DNA of 64,000 nt. Origin: Eubacterium sp. (lineage in GTDB: Bacteria; Bacillota; Clostridia; Lachnospirales; Lachnospiraceae). Below are positions 63,501 to 64,000 of the stretch, one piece after another. The stretch spans positions 91,221 to 155,220 of the forward strand of contig JAFUDC010000091.1 of the NCBI GenBank assembly GCA_017459345.1. Direction: 5' to 3'. A model generated the notes under the pieces. That model was not told where the DNA came from, made no database searches, and saw nothing but the letters and a program-made list of their open reading frames with translations. Numbering within the stretch: the stretch's first letter is position 1; every line of letters begins with the position of its first letter. A program made the translations under genes and the position numbers.

Positions 63501-63779
63501 GCGGTCAATGGTTTCTCAAGAAGGGAACAGATTGGATATCTGCTGAAGGAAACCATAGTAACAACCGGTCTTGGTCTCCTGATCGGCGGACTGGGATTGT
63601 TTGCAATGACAGAATTTGTGGTACGTATGATCGAATCAGAAGGAGCGATGTTCGTCCGTTCCTTCAATGGGCCGGCTGCAATAAAGGCGCTGATCCTGGA
63701 AGCGGCATTCGCCCTGGTCATCAATATGTTTGCCTACAGACAGATCCGAAAGTGGAAGATAACGGATATTACAAAATGA
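60516..63779 (+). CDS. FtsX/MacB-type ABC permease with long coiled coil (1087 aa)
   Basis: Membrane part of an ABC exporter or mechanotransmission system. A first helix (~14-38) is followed by an extracytoplasmic domain (~45-235). Residues ~245-538 are an uninterrupted Lys/Glu/Ala/Asp coiled coil with repeats such as KKIADADKKI and EELKEKKEELEEKK. Three helices with the FtsX motif follow (GTMKAYGFRNSEIITKYV), then a Lys/Ser-rich loop, a second helix bundle with another extracytoplasmic domain, and a final FtsX half (VNGFSRREQIGYLLKETIV). No ATP-binding subunit follows within the window. It starts 104 bases after the synthetase gene without a terminator, so the two are probably one operon. 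Confidence 0.9.
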   Translation: MKKTGWKETIRSIKKSWVSWLAMSVVTMIGCGVCFGVYFYGNALEDKGESFFAETAYEDIGIIATQGLAQDEVGELEEIPGIRTARGCYYFPDAVLKTDADRKQVAVYTITDDLSQLKLVEGQLPEKENECALTADEMKRLSLKPGDQVELFLTDEDLPEDLMKAESFTVTAAADHPESVQNESDMYVYLPEAAIDTEKIEDYYTYIRLETDADEGLSSLGSKYPSSLQPVKEAVKEKLSVIGPEHDKKAKKKAQDKLDKEKKKAEKKLAKAQKDIDKADKKIADADKKIKDAHKKIDEADEKVADADKKIADAEDEIEDNASKLSKAKKEIKKGEKELNKGEKQLKEAREQLDKGKKKLEPAKTQLASGKKKLDKAEKEYKKSKKQYEAAKAAGLATEAAGQQIKEAGKQLADQKAVYKAQKKKYDESAKVLSQKEKEYKNGKNKLEASRSKLTSSRKKVKEGEKELAKAREELKEKKEELEEKKEDLQEKKEELKDKEKELADAKLELADAKETYQDKKEETDEKIADAQKEIDDLEPSSYGYILRNEKSGHVALAQDISILRSMAMVFNLIFMVIGVIVIVSTITIRIDNDKKLLGTMKAYGFRNSEIITKYVVYGTSAIIVGIGLSLALAAGLQAVMRAFIGNLFIVRPDRFAFYPGFFGAIAALEIVAAIFSAAIATKAQVSKSSAVDLMSGNSGTKRRNKKKSSGRSDGGGLYARLIIRNMTNDLPRVITSVVIIAGSCLMMGVGFTMKGSIDNMMQASADQINHYDMEASFVSEFSEEKMDKLMKKLESKDISFKRIQKQVTKYGFGDIEEYTTILAGPEDIYDEYILLTDMKGHKLDAPVKGHAVVCNRNCEALGVKDGDTLSIFNNDFKPYEIKNGGICRNYTGKLIYLSQEDYQDIFGEKADDNTLLIRLDKEAAKTLEEELSGEFPELTISFTDEFPDLLASIKDMTNIIVYILTALSILMSVFVLLNLVNIFVGRRRNELIIMAVNGFSRREQIGYLLKETIVTTGLGLLIGGLGLFAMTEFVVRMIESEGAMFVRSFNGPAAIKALILEAAFALVINMFAYRQIRKWKITDITK

Positions 63780-63803
63780 TGACAGGAAGCAGAAAGGAAT
63801 AGT

Positions 63804-63881
63804 ATGGATAAATTAAGAGAGAGTTATATACAGGTAATCTGGGATTTTACCGAGGCACTTCAGTGTTGCGCAGCGAATTGA
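63804..63881 (+). pseudogene. truncated ORF after the permease (25 aa)
   Basis: A good ribosome site (AGAAAGGA) and ATG start MDKLRESYIQVIWDFTEALQ and stop after 25 codons. It looks like the beginning of a gene cut off near 63860 by a rearrangement or insertion; the sequence beyond (63882-64000) has no ORF I recognise on either strand. Confidence 0.4.
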
Positions 63882-64000
63882 GAGCGGCATGAGCGGCAGA
63901 TTGTTTTCGGCGATATAGTAAACCTGATTGAGCCGTTCTTTTCTCAACGGCTTGATCTCGTCATATCAGACAGCTTGTTATGAGCACTGCTATCTCTGAA

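Overview
The window looks like chromosome from a Gram-positive gut clostridium of the Lachnospiraceae type. The evidence is consistent AGGAGG-type ribosome binding sites, TTGACA/TATAAT promoters with 17-base spacers, a stand-alone NifS/NifU pair, YesM/YesN-like and LytTR signalling genes, sortase-anchored CnaB proteins, and amino-acid sequences typical of that family. I saw no rRNA, tRNA or CRISPR array.

Left part (1-13 kb): the 3' end of nadE; rubrerythrin; a small minus-strand accessory cassette (HTH protein, unknown protein, KilA-N protein); an RlmD-type 23S rRNA methyltransferase; a sodium-coupled NSS transporter; release factor RF3; a PurF-like protein that lacks the catalytic N-terminal cysteine; an acidic conserved protein; and a NifS-NifU operon behind a perfect consensus promoter.

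Centre left (13-26.3 kb): two tandem paralogous giant LPSTG-anchored surface proteins (2103 and 2145 aa). Both begin with an identically spaced module of six HxHxxxC units (12 Cys and 12 paired His), followed by a fibro-slime domain and CnaB repeats. Both genes sit behind the same promoter architecture: three hexamer boxes at 11-bp periodicity, the first exactly 33 bp upstream of the -35 element. This points to co-control by an OmpR/PhoB-type response regulator that is not in the window.

Centre (26.3-44 kb), mostly housekeeping: LarA-type racemase, a second RlmD-like methyltransferase with a structured leader, a LytTR regulator with one intact and one apparently dead histidine kinase, uracil permease and uracil phosphoribosyltransferase, an IspD-like cytidylyltransferase with an extended SDR, an alanine/glycine:sodium symporter with a long leader, an S1-domain protein, and an operon of thioesterase, RluF-type pseudouridine synthase, DNA ligase LigA and MetA.

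Right part (44-64 kb), a rearranged accessory region. It holds an RsbW-like ATP-binding protein followed by four successive genes carrying internal deletions or frameshifts (condensation-type acyltransferase, HAD hydrolase, small membrane protein, PreA-like dihydropyrimidine dehydrogenase). Next come a solute-binding protein with a YesM/YesN-type two-component pair but no permeases, an AAA-ATPase-like/PD-(D/E)XK gene with a MITE-like inverted-repeat element, an Rpn-type nuclease, an A-PCP-C non-ribosomal peptide synthetase-like protein ending in a DUF1858-like domain, and a large FtsX-type permease with a ~290-residue coiled coil. Several direct repeats connect these parts: a 145-bp promoter module (two copies), a ~255-bp terminator/leader module (two copies), a 55-bp hairpin element (three copies), and ~200-bp copies of a response-regulator 3' end fused to kinase remnants that flank the ATPase gene. 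The best candidates for undescribed biology are the twin surface proteins with their shared operators, and the A-PCP-C/DUF1858 synthetase with its coiled-coil permease.
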